Origin: Prevotella sp. UBA2725
Lineage (GTDB): Bacteria; Bacteroidota; Bacteroidia; Bacteroidales; Bacteroidaceae
Direction: 5' to 3'
Assembly: GCA_002353825.1 (NCBI GenBank)
Contig: DEKJ01000049.1
Span: forward strand, 15,243-79,242
Length of the DNA stretch: 64,000 nucleotides
How positions within the stretch are numbered: the first letter of the stretch is position 1; each line of letters starts with the position of its first letter. The position numbers and the translations under genes were made by a program. The notes below the pieces were generated by a model. It saw nothing but the letters and a program-made list of their open reading frames with translations, was not told where the DNA came from and did not search any database. Below are positions 1 to 8,658 of this stretch, in pieces.

Positions 1-16
1 GAGGGATGTAGCTTGG

Positions 17-1312
17 TTAGGCCCCTTTTTGCTTTGGCCTCCTATTCATCCCCATTATGATGATGTTGATGATTGCCAGCCCCGTGAATATCAGGAATCC
101 CAATCCGTAGCCATGCTCGGGAGAGAGGACAACGACATGACCCATCAATGGCGGGATCACGAAGCCACCGAAAGCACCTAAGCCGCCAACCCAGCCGTTG
201 GCACCGCCTACACCTTTGCTGACATAGACGGGCACGAGCTTCATCGTAGCACCATTGTTGTAACCGAAAGCCACAGCGATGAGAAGGCTGACAACGAAGA
301 GACCGACAGAACCCAAAGGCAACGTCATCAAGACACCGGCCACAGCCAAGAGCACAAGAGCACCCATCGACACTTTCTCACCGCCAATCTTATCGGAGAG
401 TTTGCCACCGGGCACACGCAACAGGGCTGAGAGAATGGAGAAGATAGCCGTCAGCGCTCCAGCCATCATCGGGTCGAGGCCCATGGCTTTCTTCCAGAAA
501 GTGGGGAACCACGCCGTCAGGGCCATGAAGCCACCGAAAGTCGTGAAATAGGTCAGCACAAGCATCCACGTCTGCGGCACCTTCGCAGAAATCTTCAAAC
601 TCTCTACGGCATTGCCTGTGGGGAAGAGTTCCTGACCACACTTCTCTGCTTCCGCATGCGCCTCTTCCTTCGACTTGCCAGCTTTCAAAAACTGGAAGTA
701 AGGCGGATTGCATGAGAGGATGGCATAGAGCACGAGGCCTAAGATCATCACGCCTGTCAGCACATGATAGGCAGTATTGAACCCGAAATTCTTCAACAGC
801 AAGGGAAGGGCAAAAGCGAGAATACCCGCAGAGGTCGTACCGAGTCCGCCATAGACACCGGAGGCAAAACCCTGCCGCTTCTTACTGTACCAGTAGCTCG
901 ACTGCGAGACACCGACAGAGAACGTGGCGATACCGAAGCCTGCAAGACAGCCGAGGAGAAGGACCACAGGAAACATACCCTTTAGGCTTCCTGGCTGCAT
1001 GACATCTGCCGTATCGAAGAGGATGCAAAGGCCTATCAGACCGATACACGCCATGATGAGAAGGAAGATAAAGCCTTTCCTTCCGCCATTTGCATCGACA
1101 CTGGCACCAAAGGGAATGCGAAGAAGAGAACCTGTCAGCGACGGGATAGCAACCAACAGACCTACCTCTGTAGGTGTGAGATTCATAGCGGCGGCAAGTG
1201 TAGAACTTGTCGGACCGAAAAGGGAGATCGCCATCACACCGAAGAAGAAGCCGATGGTCGTAGCGAGGAGTGCACGAGGGGCGCTGCCTTTTATCATACG
1301 TTCATTTTTCAT
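17..1312 (-). CDS. narK: NarK-type nitrate/nitrite MFS transporter
   Basis: A 431-residue, 12-helix major facilitator protein, probably a nitrate importer or nitrate/nitrite exchanger of the NNP (NarK) family in the inner membrane. Visible features are the MFS loop motif after helix 2 (GASVDANGGRKGF) and glycine-rich stretches typical of NNP helices (YGGLGTTSAG; GWVGGLGAFGG). It is the last gene of a leftward three-gene operon and overlaps the end of mobA by 11 bp. The mobA neighbour suggests a molybdoenzyme such as nitrate reductase beyond the left edge (inference). The start may be this Met or the Met five codons later. Substrate direction cannot be read from sequence. Confidence 0.85.
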   Translation of the reverse strand: MKNERMIKGSAPRALLATTIGFFFGVMAISLFGPTSSTLAAAMNLTPTEVGLLVAIPSLTGSLLRIPFGASVDANGGRKGFIFLLIMACIGLIGLCILFDTADVMQPGSLKGMFPVVLLLGCLAGFGIATFSVGVSQSSYWYSKKRQGFASGVYGGLGTTSAGILAFALPLLLKNFGFNTAYHVLTGVMILGLVLYAILSCNPPYFQFLKAGKSKEEAHAEAEKCGQELFPTGNAVESLKISAKVPQTWMLVLTYFTTFGGFMALTAWFPTFWKKAMGLDPMMAGALTAIFSILSALLRVPGGKLSDKIGGEKVSMGALVLLAVAGVLMTLPLGSVGLFVVSLLIAVAFGYNNGATMKLVPVYVSKGVGGANGWVGGLGAFGGFVIPPLMGHVVVLSPEHGYGLGFLIFTGLAIINIIIMGMNRRPKQKGA

Positions 1313-1901
1313 TCTGGTTCTTAGTATTGTTTTGTTTTATATAATACGTATTTAACTGATTAATATTCATTGATTCCTGCTCAGAGAGATTATAGTAGTG
1401 AGTACGAATCTTGCTCAAGAAGCTCCTCACGCGATAGTCGCCTTGCTTCAGACAATCCTTTAATATATATAATGTGTCGCGGCGGATGAGCAGCGGAAAC
1501 TGATGGGCACTGATGGCATCCACGTTTTCATCAATCTCCTCAAGCATGTGGCGAAGCGTTGCTGTTGAGACGAATGGCATGTCGCAGGTCAAAAGCAACA
1601 ACCATTGTCCGGATACAGCATCCATCAAGGAAGCCAAGCCTCCCAACGGTCCACAGTCGGCAACCTCATCGACAACGACCTGTACGCCTTCACCGCCATA
1701 AGCCGCGGCATTGGCCTCACTCGCACTGATGAACAGTTCATCGCAGAGCGGGCGAAGCGTATCCAAAGCATGCTGCAAGAACGTGCGGCCATGGAGCTGA
1801 CGACCCAAAAGTGAGTCGTCTGCTACTGTATAGAGCGCCTTGTTGGAGCCAAAGCGCGAACTGTGACCTCCAGCGAGCACGGCGCCCGTCAACCCAACCA
1901 T
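1302..1901 (-). CDS. mobA: Molybdenum cofactor guanylyltransferase
   Basis: A 199-residue nucleotidyltransferase that transfers GMP from GTP to molybdopterin to form the bis-MGD cofactor of DMSO-reductase-family enzymes. The GTP-binding signature LAGGHSSRFGSNKA is at residues 9-22, followed by the family's GPLGGL and TCDMPF segments (the metal-binding Asp lies in CDMP). The length is normal. The C-terminal residues after about 175 are rich in Asn and Gln. Translation is probably coupled: the start overlaps the upstream membrane-protein gene by 13 bp and the end overlaps narK by 11 bp. It acts in the cytoplasm. The operon suggests a role in nitrate respiration or assimilation (inference). Confidence 0.92.
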   Translation of the reverse strand: MVGLTGAVLAGGHSSRFGSNKALYTVADDSLLGRQLHGRTFLQHALDTLRPLCDELFISASEANAAAYGGEGVQVVVDEVADCGPLGGLASLMDAVSGQWLLLLTCDMPFVSTATLRHMLEEIDENVDAISAHQFPLLIRRDTLYILKDCLKQGDYRVRSFLSKIRTHYYNLSEQESMNINQLNTYYIKQNNTKNQNEK

Positions 1902-2314
1902 AGTTGAAGGACTGAAGCCACGACGACCAACGGGATGGCGAGGCGACGCGTATAGAGCGGACTCCAGTTTAAACGGACCTTTGACTTGAAACTGAAGAGA
2001 CTACCCAGGATAGCAATGAGTGCACCCTCCATGAGGATATACAGAGCCGGATGGATCGCGCCCTGGAAAGTATTGGGCATCAGAAGATCCAACAGCTTGA
2101 TAAGCGAAGCCACGATAGCGGTGCCAAAGATAGCACTCGTGCGCTCGCTCTGACTGGCTGCCGAGAGCATGCAGAAGATGCCGAAACTGTAAAGGATCAG
2201 CGAGCCGCCTTTAAAATGAACGGTGTGGAATACCCAGCCGAGCGTTGCTTCAACGATACCCCATAGCGCTCCCCAAAAGAGCACTGTCAAGATTACATTA
2301 GTTTTCTTTTCCAT
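1889..2314 (-). CDS. Small integral membrane protein, first gene of mobA-narK operon
   Basis: A protein of about 141 residues with four to five hydrophobic segments and a charged MEKK N-terminus. I do not recognise a specific family; its general look (short helices, a WG..EATLG motif near the N-terminus) resembles small S-component-like or DUF membrane proteins, but this is not assignable. The reading frame stays open further upstream to 2371. A TATCTTTG -7 box lies at 2334-2341 on this strand, so the Met at 2314 (MEKKTN) is the likely start; a Met at 2326 is the alternative. It overlaps mobA by 13 bp, so it is probably co-expressed with the molybdenum cofactor and nitrate genes. Confidence 0.6.
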   Translation of the reverse strand: MEKKTNVILTVLFWGALWGIVEATLGWVFHTVHFKGGSLILYSFGIFCMLSAASQSERTSAIFGTAIVASLIKLLDLLMPNTFQGAIHPALYILMEGALIAILGSLFSFKSKVRLNWSPLYTRRLAIPLVVVASVLQLWLG

Positions 2315-2333
2315 GATTGGCATATAATTTCTG

Positions 2334-2341
2334 CAAAGATA
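2334..2341 (-). promoter_or_regulatory. -7 box for the membrane protein-mobA-narK operon
   Basis: TATCTTTG read on the minus strand, about 20 bp before the chosen start at 2314. It matches the Bacteroidetes sigma-ABfr -7 element TAnnTTTG. Confidence 0.6.
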
Positions 2342-2428
2342 AGATATTTTTGGTCTCATCGTCGGTAACATATGTTACTTTTTGATGTTAATAATAATAA
2401 ATTTCAATACGAGGTGCGGAAGATTCAT

Positions 2429-2436
2429 TAACTTTG
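2429..2436 (+). promoter_or_regulatory. -7 box for patatin-like phospholipase gene
   Basis: TAACTTTG, 21 bp before the ATG at 2458. The in-frame ATG at 2434 falls inside this box, which argues for the downstream start. Confidence 0.65.
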
Positions 2437-2457
2437 ACGTCAGAAGACAACACGATT

Positions 2458-3381
2458 ATGAATAAATATCTGCAATCGTTTCTCCGGCTCTTCCGGAAAG
2501 AGCCAATCGAAGAGCCTGTAAAAGAGCCCTCCAAGAATGTAGCGCTCGTCTTAGGTGGAGGCGGTGCCCGCGGCTTTGCCCACATCGGGGCCATTGAAGC
2601 CTTGGAGGCGCATGGCTATAAGATAACGTCTATTGCGGGCACCTCGATGGGTGCCCTCGTAGGCGGACTCTATGCCTGTGGGAAATTGGAGAAAGCGAAA
2701 GAGATCATCACTAACCTTAACCGCAAAAAGATCCTCTCGCTCATCGACATCTCGCCAGGCCTCAACCATATCGCTACTGCCGACCACCTCACGGAACTGC
2801 TCACAACGCTGACAGGTGACATCACCATCGAACAGCTCCCGATCCCTTTCCGCTGCGTGGCCAGCGATCTCGTCAGCGGTAAGGAGTATGTCTTCGACAA
2901 AGGACCCTTGGCTCAGGCGATCCGCTGTTCCATCTCCATCCCCGGCTTCTTCTCCCCCGTCCATCTCGATGACCATGTCTTTGTCGACGGCAGTGTTCAC
3001 AACTCACTGCCGCTCAACCGTATCCAGCGCAGCGAAGGGGACATCCTCGTAGCTGTCAACGCCAGTGCTCCGGAAGATCCGACATTGACCGTACCCAAGA
3101 AGAACATTCAAGAAGATACCGACTTCTGGAAAAAATTGCTTCATAAGATACCATTGATCAAGAGTAAACTCTCCGATAATGTACTGATGATGGCGCTCCG
3201 TCTCTGCGAGATTGTCGTCGAGACCAACACCGAGGCCTCCTTGAAGATTGCCCCACCCGACATTTGCATCGATGTCCCTATTAACCGCTATGACATCCTT
3301 GCGTTTGAAAAAGGGAAGGAGATCATCGAGTACGGAAGGGAGAAGATGGAAGAGGAGCTCCATCAGGTAGCTCCTGTCTGA
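2458..3381 (+). CDS. Patatin-like phospholipase
   Basis: A 307-residue lipid acyl hydrolase of the patatin/RssA type. The oxyanion-hole motif GGGGARG is near residue 34. The nucleophile elbow GTSMG is at 61-65 (Ser63). The Asp of the catalytic dyad is in VDGSVHNSLPL (Asp177). The family hydrolyses phospholipid or other ester bonds without a His. I see no signal peptide, so it is probably cytoplasmic or membrane-associated. The start at 2458 (MNKYLQ) is preferred because the earlier ATG at 2434 overlaps the -7 box. It stands alone: the upstream operon is divergent, and a repeat-rich gap follows. Confidence 0.9.
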   Translation: MNKYLQSFLRLFRKEPIEEPVKEPSKNVALVLGGGGARGFAHIGAIEALEAHGYKITSIAGTSMGALVGGLYACGKLEKAKEIITNLNRKKILSLIDISPGLNHIATADHLTELLTTLTGDITIEQLPIPFRCVASDLVSGKEYVFDKGPLAQAIRCSISIPGFFSPVHLDDHVFVDGSVHNSLPLNRIQRSEGDILVAVNASAPEDPTLTVPKKNIQEDTDFWKKLLHKIPLIKSKLSDNVLMMALRLCEIVVETNTEASLKIAPPDICIDVPINRYDILAFEKGKEIIEYGREKMEEELHQVAPV

Positions 3382-3420
3382 ACCGAGGAAGAACCAAAAC
3401 TTATCCAACCATTTCACATC

Positions 3421-3519
3421 ATTCGGCGTTCGCCAAACAATCATTCGGCGTTCGACAAACAATCGTTCGGCGTTCGGCAAACAATCGTCCGGCGTTCGAC
3501 AAACAATCGGTCGGCACGC
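3421..3519. repeat. 22-bp tandem repeat array 1
   Basis: Four consecutive 22-bp units (3421-3442, 3443-3464, 3465-3486, 3487-3508) and a partial fifth. The unit core is TTCGGCGTTCG followed by CAAACAATC. Units differ at one to three positions. The array lies just downstream of the patatin gene and is not part of any convincing gene. Confidence 0.9.
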
Positions 3520-3612
3520 AAAAGCAAATAGCATTCTTGTTAAATCACAGTGCGAATCAACCATAATGGAGAGGTGATACAAGCGAAAAGAAGTGGTTAG
3601 CCAACAAACTAA

Positions 3613-3690
3613 AATGGTTCTTCGGTTTTCGGATTGATAGCGTTACAGCCTCGGAGGTAAGAGAGGCAGGCTGCTTCCGAAAAGAGGACT
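3613..3690. repeat. Decayed end of hairpin/MITE-type element in a 524-bp gene-free gap
   Basis: From 3616 the sequence (GGTTCTTCGGTTTTCGGATT) closely matches the terminal inverted repeat of the element at 55758-55983. It is followed by a CAGCCTCGGAGG...AGGCTG hairpin like those of the same repeat family. No matching right end is seen, so this looks like a solo or decayed end. The rest of the gap 3382-3905 holds the 22-bp array and a promoter; no gene was recognised. Confidence 0.55.
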
Positions 3691-3812
3691 CACGTATGCA
3701 AAGGTAAGAGAAGAGTCACGATTTTGGGAGTGGACTCAATTATTGAGCCCTCAATGTACCATCTTTAATCGTTTCTTAACACCTGTTATTACCTTTTGTC
3801 ATTTCTAAGTGC

Positions 3813-3820
3813 TAACTTTG
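3813..3820 (+). promoter_or_regulatory. -7 box for the secreted OB-fold protein gene
   Basis: TAACTTTG about 85 bp before the ATG at 3906, giving a fairly long leader. Confidence 0.5.
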
Positions 3821-3905
3821 CAGCGGATAACTAAGAATGTGTGCTTGCATGAAAAGATATGTATGCTGCATGAATGAGAATGTTTAATCACTTAATATAT
3901 CAACT

Positions 3906-5239
3906 ATGCAAAAACATTTACACATGCTTTTGACCCTGCTCCTACTGATGGTGGGAGTGGGAGCGGTTTCAGCAGAAACCAAGACAACAGGTGATGGCAC
4001 TGAAGCCAATCCTTACACCCCGACAGACCTTATCAATCTGAACAAGGACAATGCTCTGCCTAAAACGACAATTTATGTCAAAGGATAGAGAAGCCAACAG
4101 TCCCCGAGCCAACCATCTCTGGAACTACTTCCTTCCTGAATAACACACAGGTGACCATCACTGTTGACAATGCCAGCGCCAAAGTTTACTACACGCTCGA
4201 TGGTACTACTCCTAACGATAAGAGCACTCTCTACACCGCTCCTTTCTCACTTGATAAGACAACTACAGTAACTGCTATCGCTTATGTGAATGGTAAGGCT
4301 GGTAAGACAGTTTCCATGAAGTTCGAGAAGATTGATGAAAGCCAGATTCTGACAGTGGCTGAGGCTCTGAAAAAAGCTGATAATACCGAAGTATATGTAA
4401 AGGGTACAGTAGTAAGCACGCAGAAGTACAACAAGAAATATACTAACTTGAACTACTGGATCACTGACGGCGGAGCAAGCACTGATACGCTCGAGGTCTA
4501 TCGTGGTACTTATCTTAATGGTGCAGACATCACTAACGATGAGCAGATCATGAGTGGTGATGAGGTGATTCTCAAGGCTACAATTACCACTTACAAAAAC
4601 TCAAAGACCAATGTTACGACACGGGAGCTTACCCCCTCTACTCTGTTGAGCCTTACGCAGGCTAAGGAGACGGCTACAATTACTGATGCTGGCTGGGCAA
4701 CTTTTGTCAGCAAACGTGCAGTTGACTTCTCTGGCAGCAATGTGAACGCATACACCGTAAAGTATGACTCTTTGGCCAACACCATCACCCTCACTCCGAT
4801 TGAGAAGATCCCCGGTAAGACCGCTGTCGTAGTGAAAGGCGATGCAGGTTCTTACAACTTCGATCACGCTGAAAGCGCTGATGCTCTGACAGACAACAAC
4901 CTCGAGTTCAAATATAGCGACTATACCGTAAAGGCTGAAAAGACTTTCTATATCCTTGCCCAGAATGGCGATGTCTGCGGGTTCTATCCAGTAAAGGTAA
5001 ATACTACCCTTCCCGCTTACAAGGGATATTTCTACATCAAGAGCACGACCACAACAAAGGCCAAGGACTTCTATGCAATTGGTAAGACCACGACAAACAT
5101 CAACAACGCTGTCATCAACAACGCTCAGCGCGGTATCCGCTACAACCTCAATGGTCAGCGTGTCAGCGACAGCTACAAGGGCGGTAGTGCTCTCTCCAAG
5201 CCCAACATGTTCTGGGAGGATGACAACGAGAACCAGTAA
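3906..5239 (+). pseudogene. Secreted OB-fold/chitobiase-C-like protein, broken by out-of-frame deletion
   Basis: The first frame (3906-4088) encodes a signal peptide (MQKHLHMLLTLLLLMV...SAE) and GDGTEANPYTPTDL...IYVKG, the start of a secreted OB-fold domain (DUF6359-like). It then hits TAG at 4086. The reading continues in another frame from about 4082 (EKPTVPEPTISGTTSF) through a chitobiase/hexosaminidase C-like repeat (VYYTLDGTTPN) and a complete second OB-fold (TVAEALKKADNTEVYVKG...). The C-terminus is YNLNGQRVSDSYKG, a tail common in secreted Bacteroidales proteins. The first OB-fold breaks at YVKG, the same place where the second continues with TVVST. This points to loss of roughly 80 codons plus a frameshift rather than a single-base error. 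Without repair the downstream part has no signal peptide. Confidence 0.7.
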
Positions 5240-5286
5240 GATTTGAATCCAATCCACGGCGAATCATCATTCGCCGGTGACAACGA

Positions 5287-5320
5287 AAAGGCGGGCGCTA
5301 GGCCCGCCTTTCTGCGTTTT
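5287..5320 (+). terminator. Rho-independent terminator
   Basis: A 10-bp stem (AAAGGCGGGC pairing with GCCCGCCTTT) with a 5-nt loop, then a T-rich tail. It follows the broken secreted protein gene. Confidence 0.85.
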
Positions 5321-5372
5321 TATGATTGTGTTAAAGTTAAGTTTCATTGTTGGCGTCTTCAACGCTATTATG

Positions 5373-5380
5373 TATCTTTG
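5373..5380 (+). promoter_or_regulatory. -7 box for NUDIX-lysozyme operon
   Basis: TATCTTTG, 17 bp before the ATG at 5398. Confidence 0.65.
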
Positions 5381-5397
5381 CATAAAAGATAGATTGC

Positions 5398-5967
5398 ATG
5401 ATGAACTTTGACGACGACAACATGAAATGGAAGGTTCTCGAATCCAAAAACCTTATTCACCGCCCCCACCTCGATGCCTACCGGGAAAAGGTGCAACTAC
5501 CCAATGGCAAGATCTATGATGAGTTTTATCACCTCCACTTCTCACCCGTGGTATGTATCGTTGCGGAGACGAAAGATGGCCAGCTGCTTATGGAGCGGCA
5601 ATACCGGCACGCAGTCCAGGAGGTACTGACCGAAATTCCTGCCGGTATCGTTGAAGAGGGAGAAGAACCACTCGTTGCAGCCAAGCGCGAGCTACAGGAA
5701 GAGACAGGCTTTGGCGGCGGCGAATGGATCAAACTCGGGGAGGAATATGCCCAAGGAGGGGTGCAGGACAACAAGATGTACAGTTTCTATGCAAAAGGCG
5801 TCAAACGTCTCGGCAAGCGCCACCTTGACTCCACAGAAGACATCAACGTGTATCTCATTGACAAAAAGGATGTTCTCGACATGCTGATCAAAGGTGAGAT
5901 CAAGCAGGCCCCACTCTCCCCCGCCTTATGGAAATATTTTGCATTGTACACTAACCTACTGAAATGA
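5398..5967 (+). CDS. NUDIX hydrolase, ADP-ribose pyrophosphatase-like
   Basis: A 189-residue NUDIX protein. The box G-x5-E-x7-RELQEE-x-GF spans residues 83-105 and is intact, with the metal-binding glutamates in RELQEETGF. The upstream beta-strand region resembles NudF-type ADP-ribose or nucleotide-sugar pyrophosphatases, so cleavage of ADP-ribose to AMP and ribose-5-phosphate is the likely reaction (inference from family). Two adjacent ATG codons could serve as the start. The stop overlaps the start of the GH25 gene by 4 bp (ATGA), so the two are translationally coupled. The protein should be cytoplasmic. Confidence 0.85.
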   Translation: MMNFDDDNMKWKVLESKNLIHRPHLDAYREKVQLPNGKIYDEFYHLHFSPVVCIVAETKDGQLLMERQYRHAVQEVLTEIPAGIVEEGEEPLVAAKRELQEETGFGGGEWIKLGEEYAQGGVQDNKMYSFYAKGVKRLGKRHLDSTEDINVYLIDKKDVLDMLIKGEIKQAPLSPALWKYFALYTNLLK

Positions 5968-6731
5968 CTTCAAGGAAGAATCGGAAAGTTTCAAAGAAGA
6001 CGAAAATAATAGTCATAGCTGTCTTATTTATTGTGGCAGCAACAGCCATTCTTAAGCCCTGGAAGGTATTCGACAACCGGAGCTATGACCCCGACTGGCC
6101 CTATCACGACACCACGAGCGGCGACTACTCGGGCGGCTACGACGGCATCGACATCTCTATCCACCAAGGCAAACTGCGATGGAAAGAGATCGCACTGAAC
6201 CATCGCCTGAAGTTCATCTTCGTCAAAGCCTCGGAAGGTCTCTATCTCAAGGACCCGTGCTATGACCGCAATGTCAGCCATGCTCGCAGCCTCGGCATTA
6301 AAGTCGGCGCTTACCACTTCCTGACGAAAGACTCGGGCACAATGCAGTTTGCCAACTTTGCCCGCCATATTGACCTCGACAGCCTCGACCTGCTGCCGGT
6401 CCTCGACTGCGAAGACGATGGTACGTTGGGCTGGAGCCGACGTGAGATTCAAACGGCGGTGAAAGCTTTTTCCGTAGCTTGTCAGGCGCGCTACGGCGTG
6501 AAACCGATCATCTATTGTAGTGAGAGTTACTATAAGGACTATCTCTCGCCCGACTTCGACGATTACAAACTGTTCATCGCCTCCTACAGTGGCATTCCCG
6601 TCCTGCCCGGCAAAGCCAAGTATCTGTTATGGCAGCGCAGCCGCCATGGCCGCATCCCGGGTGTCTGGACTAAGGTTGACCTCGACACGTTCGCACCCGA
6701 TACGAGTATTGAGGATTTGAGGATTAAATAG
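5964..6731 (+). CDS. GH25 family lysozyme, membrane-anchored
   Basis: A 255-residue glycoside hydrolase family 25 muramidase, expected to cleave MurNAc-GlcNAc bonds in peptidoglycan. The basic N-terminus is followed by a single hydrophobic segment at about 15-30, a membrane anchor or uncleaved signal. The GH25 opening motif YDGIDISIHQG has Asp63. The catalytic pair is in VLDCEDDG (Asp148, Glu150). AYHFL and LWQ motifs follow in family order. It overlaps the NUDIX gene by 4 bp. A role in wall remodelling or in competition with other bacteria cannot be separated from sequence. Confidence 0.9.
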   Translation: MTSRKNRKVSKKTKIIVIAVLFIVAATAILKPWKVFDNRSYDPDWPYHDTTSGDYSGGYDGIDISIHQGKLRWKEIALNHRLKFIFVKASEGLYLKDPCYDRNVSHARSLGIKVGAYHFLTKDSGTMQFANFARHIDLDSLDLLPVLDCEDDGTLGWSRREIQTAVKAFSVACQARYGVKPIIYCSESYYKDYLSPDFDDYKLFIASYSGIPVLPGKAKYLLWQRSRHGRIPGVWTKVDLDTFAPDTSIEDLRIK

Positions 6732-6759
6732 ATTAATTAGATAAAAATAATAAGACAAG

Positions 6760-8520
6760 ATGAAGAAGTTCTTGACCACTATCGCCTTGCTGATGGTTGC
6801 ACACCTTAGTGCCTTTTCCTATAGCTACACCAAGCGACATGTGCTCATCCCTATGAGAGACGGTGTACGTCTCTATACAGAAATATACGAGCCGGTAGAC
6901 CATCCCGTTGCTCCCATACTGATCATGCGCACGCCTTACTCACTGGCTCCATATAATGATGACACCTTCAACAAAGCTATCTTTGGCTTGGACAGTGTCT
7001 ACCTCAACCACGGCTATATCCTTGTCAGGCAGAACGTCCGCGGAAGATATCTCAGCGAAGGCCATTTCGAGCAGTCGAGACCATTCATTTCTCATAAGAA
7101 AGGCAAGCAGACGGACGAAGCCTCTGATACCTGGGACACCGTAGACTGGCTGCTTGCCCACTGTCATACTAACGGAAACGTAGGTGTGAAAGGCACCTCT
7201 TACCCGGGCTTCTATGCCTTCATGGCGGCCCGCTCCGGTCATCCAGCAATCAAAGCAACGTCGCCCCAAGCTCCTGTCAACGACTGGTTCACGGGTGACG
7301 ACATCCACCATAACGGAGCCTTGATGCTCATGGACAGTTACAGCTTCGGGTCATCGTTCTTCAGGCTTCGTCCCTACTCTTCTGCCAAGGGCATGCCGCA
7401 GCTCGCTCCTGTAGACACCACCGTAGACGTATTCTACCACCGACCTATCTCTGAGATTCTGAAACCGGTATTAGAGAAAGGTTCTTTTTGGCAGGACATT
7501 GTGGGGCATCCCAATTATGACGATTACTGGCAGACACATTGCTCGACACATGACATGAAGTCTATCAAGCCTGCCGTGATGATTGTAGGCGGACTTTATG
7601 ATGCCGAGGACAATTACGGTACCTGGAACACATGGAGGCAGATCAGACAGCAGTCTCCGAAGACGCCGCTCTATCTTGTCGAGGCACCATGGTACCATCA
7701 TGCATGGGGCAACAGCAACTATCAGCATCTTGACGGTACATGGTTCGGTGCCGGTACGGCAGCTTACTTCATCAACCAGATAGAATATCCATTCTTTGCC
7801 TACTATCTTGAAGGCAAAGGCCAGAAACCCGCTCCCGTCACCCTCCTGCCATCGGCAGAGACAAGCGAGAAAATCATGAAGAACCGCAATGTTGAAAAAC
7901 AATGGCTGCATCTCGACTGCTGGCCTCCCAAGGAGTCTCAATTTATCCGGCTCAAGCTTGGGGGTGGTACGGTGATATCAGACCCCCGGGACCCTGTGCC
8001 TTATTACAGTAATCTGAAGATCCGGCATCGTGACCGTTCCTATATGGCAGCTGACCAACGATTTGCCACGAAGCGCAGCGACGTGCTGACATACAGATGT
8101 GAAGCATTAAAGGATACGCTCCGCCTCATGGGACCGATTAGGGTGCATCTTGAACTCAACACAACGGCAACGGATCTTGATGCCGTCGTGAAGATCATCG
8201 ACATACGACCCGACGGCTACGAGATGCTTGTGCGTGGCGACGTGATGCCAGCGCGATTCCGCCATTCACTCACAACACCCGAGCCCGTACTGCCGGGCAA
8301 GGACTTCACGCTCTCCTTCACGATGCCCGACATCGCCCACATTCTGCTGCCGGGCCACCGTCTGATGATTCAGGTGCAGTACAGTTGCTATCCACTCGTC
8401 ACTGTCAATCCACAAACTTTCCTGACGAATCCTTACACAGCAACGAATGAGGACTACCGGAAAGCACAGGTTACCTTACTTGGAAATGGTAAATCATGGG
8501 TGAATCTCAGTGTCTGGTAA
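6760..8520 (+). CDS. CocE/NonD family alpha/beta hydrolase (X-Pro dipeptidyl-peptidase-like)
   Basis: A 586-residue secreted hydrolase. A signal peptide (MKKFLTTIALLMVAHLSAFS) precedes an alpha/beta-hydrolase domain. The nucleophile elbow GTSYPG is at 145-150 (Ser147), typical of the CocE/glutaryl-7-ACA acylase/Xaa-Pro peptidase superfamily. The C-terminal part, from about residue 390, has the beta-sandwich features of the PepX C-terminal domain (VHLELNTTATDLDAVVKIIDI; LPGHRLMIQV). The substrate could be an ester, an amide or an X-Pro peptide. It lies 28 bp after the lysozyme gene and may be in the same transcript. Confidence 0.85.
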   Translation: MKKFLTTIALLMVAHLSAFSYSYTKRHVLIPMRDGVRLYTEIYEPVDHPVAPILIMRTPYSLAPYNDDTFNKAIFGLDSVYLNHGYILVRQNVRGRYLSEGHFEQSRPFISHKKGKQTDEASDTWDTVDWLLAHCHTNGNVGVKGTSYPGFYAFMAARSGHPAIKATSPQAPVNDWFTGDDIHHNGALMLMDSYSFGSSFFRLRPYSSAKGMPQLAPVDTTVDVFYHRPISEILKPVLEKGSFWQDIVGHPNYDDYWQTHCSTHDMKSIKPAVMIVGGLYDAEDNYGTWNTWRQIRQQSPKTPLYLVEAPWYHHAWGNSNYQHLDGTWFGAGTAAYFINQIEYPFFAYYLEGKGQKPAPVTLLPSAETSEKIMKNRNVEKQWLHLDCWPPKESQFIRLKLGGGTVISDPRDPVPYYSNLKIRHRDRSYMAADQRFATKRSDVLTYRCEALKDTLRLMGPIRVHLELNTTATDLDAVVKIIDIRPDGYEMLVRGDVMPARFRHSLTTPEPVLPGKDFTLSFTMPDIAHILLPGHRLMIQVQYSCYPLVTVNPQTFLTNPYTATNEDYRKAQVTLLGNGKSWVNLSVW

Positions 8521-8629
8521 CAGCAATAACTAAACATGTACATTGTTACTCTTTTAATAAACTTTCTTAACTACAAAGAAAATTCTCCTTTTCTACAATT
8601 CTACATTCTACAAACTGAAAGATTTATCG

Positions 8630-8637
8630 TACCTTTG
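8630..8637 (+). promoter_or_regulatory. -7 box for DAACS transporter gene
   Basis: TACCTTTG, 21 bp before the ATG at 8659. It lies downstream of the first possible start at 8536, so the ATG at 8659 is used. Confidence 0.65.
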
Positions 8638-8658
8638 CAACCAAATTGTCATATTATC

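Noticed and set aside
3004..3582. 192-residue minus-strand open frame through the first 22-bp array
   Set aside because: The repeated RTPND/VERR-type peptide only reflects the tandem DNA repeat, and the rest opposes the patatin gene.
4071..4151. Programmed ribosomal frameshift in the secreted OB-fold gene
   Set aside because: No slippery heptamer followed by a structure is seen, and the domain comparison points to missing sequence, not only a frame change.
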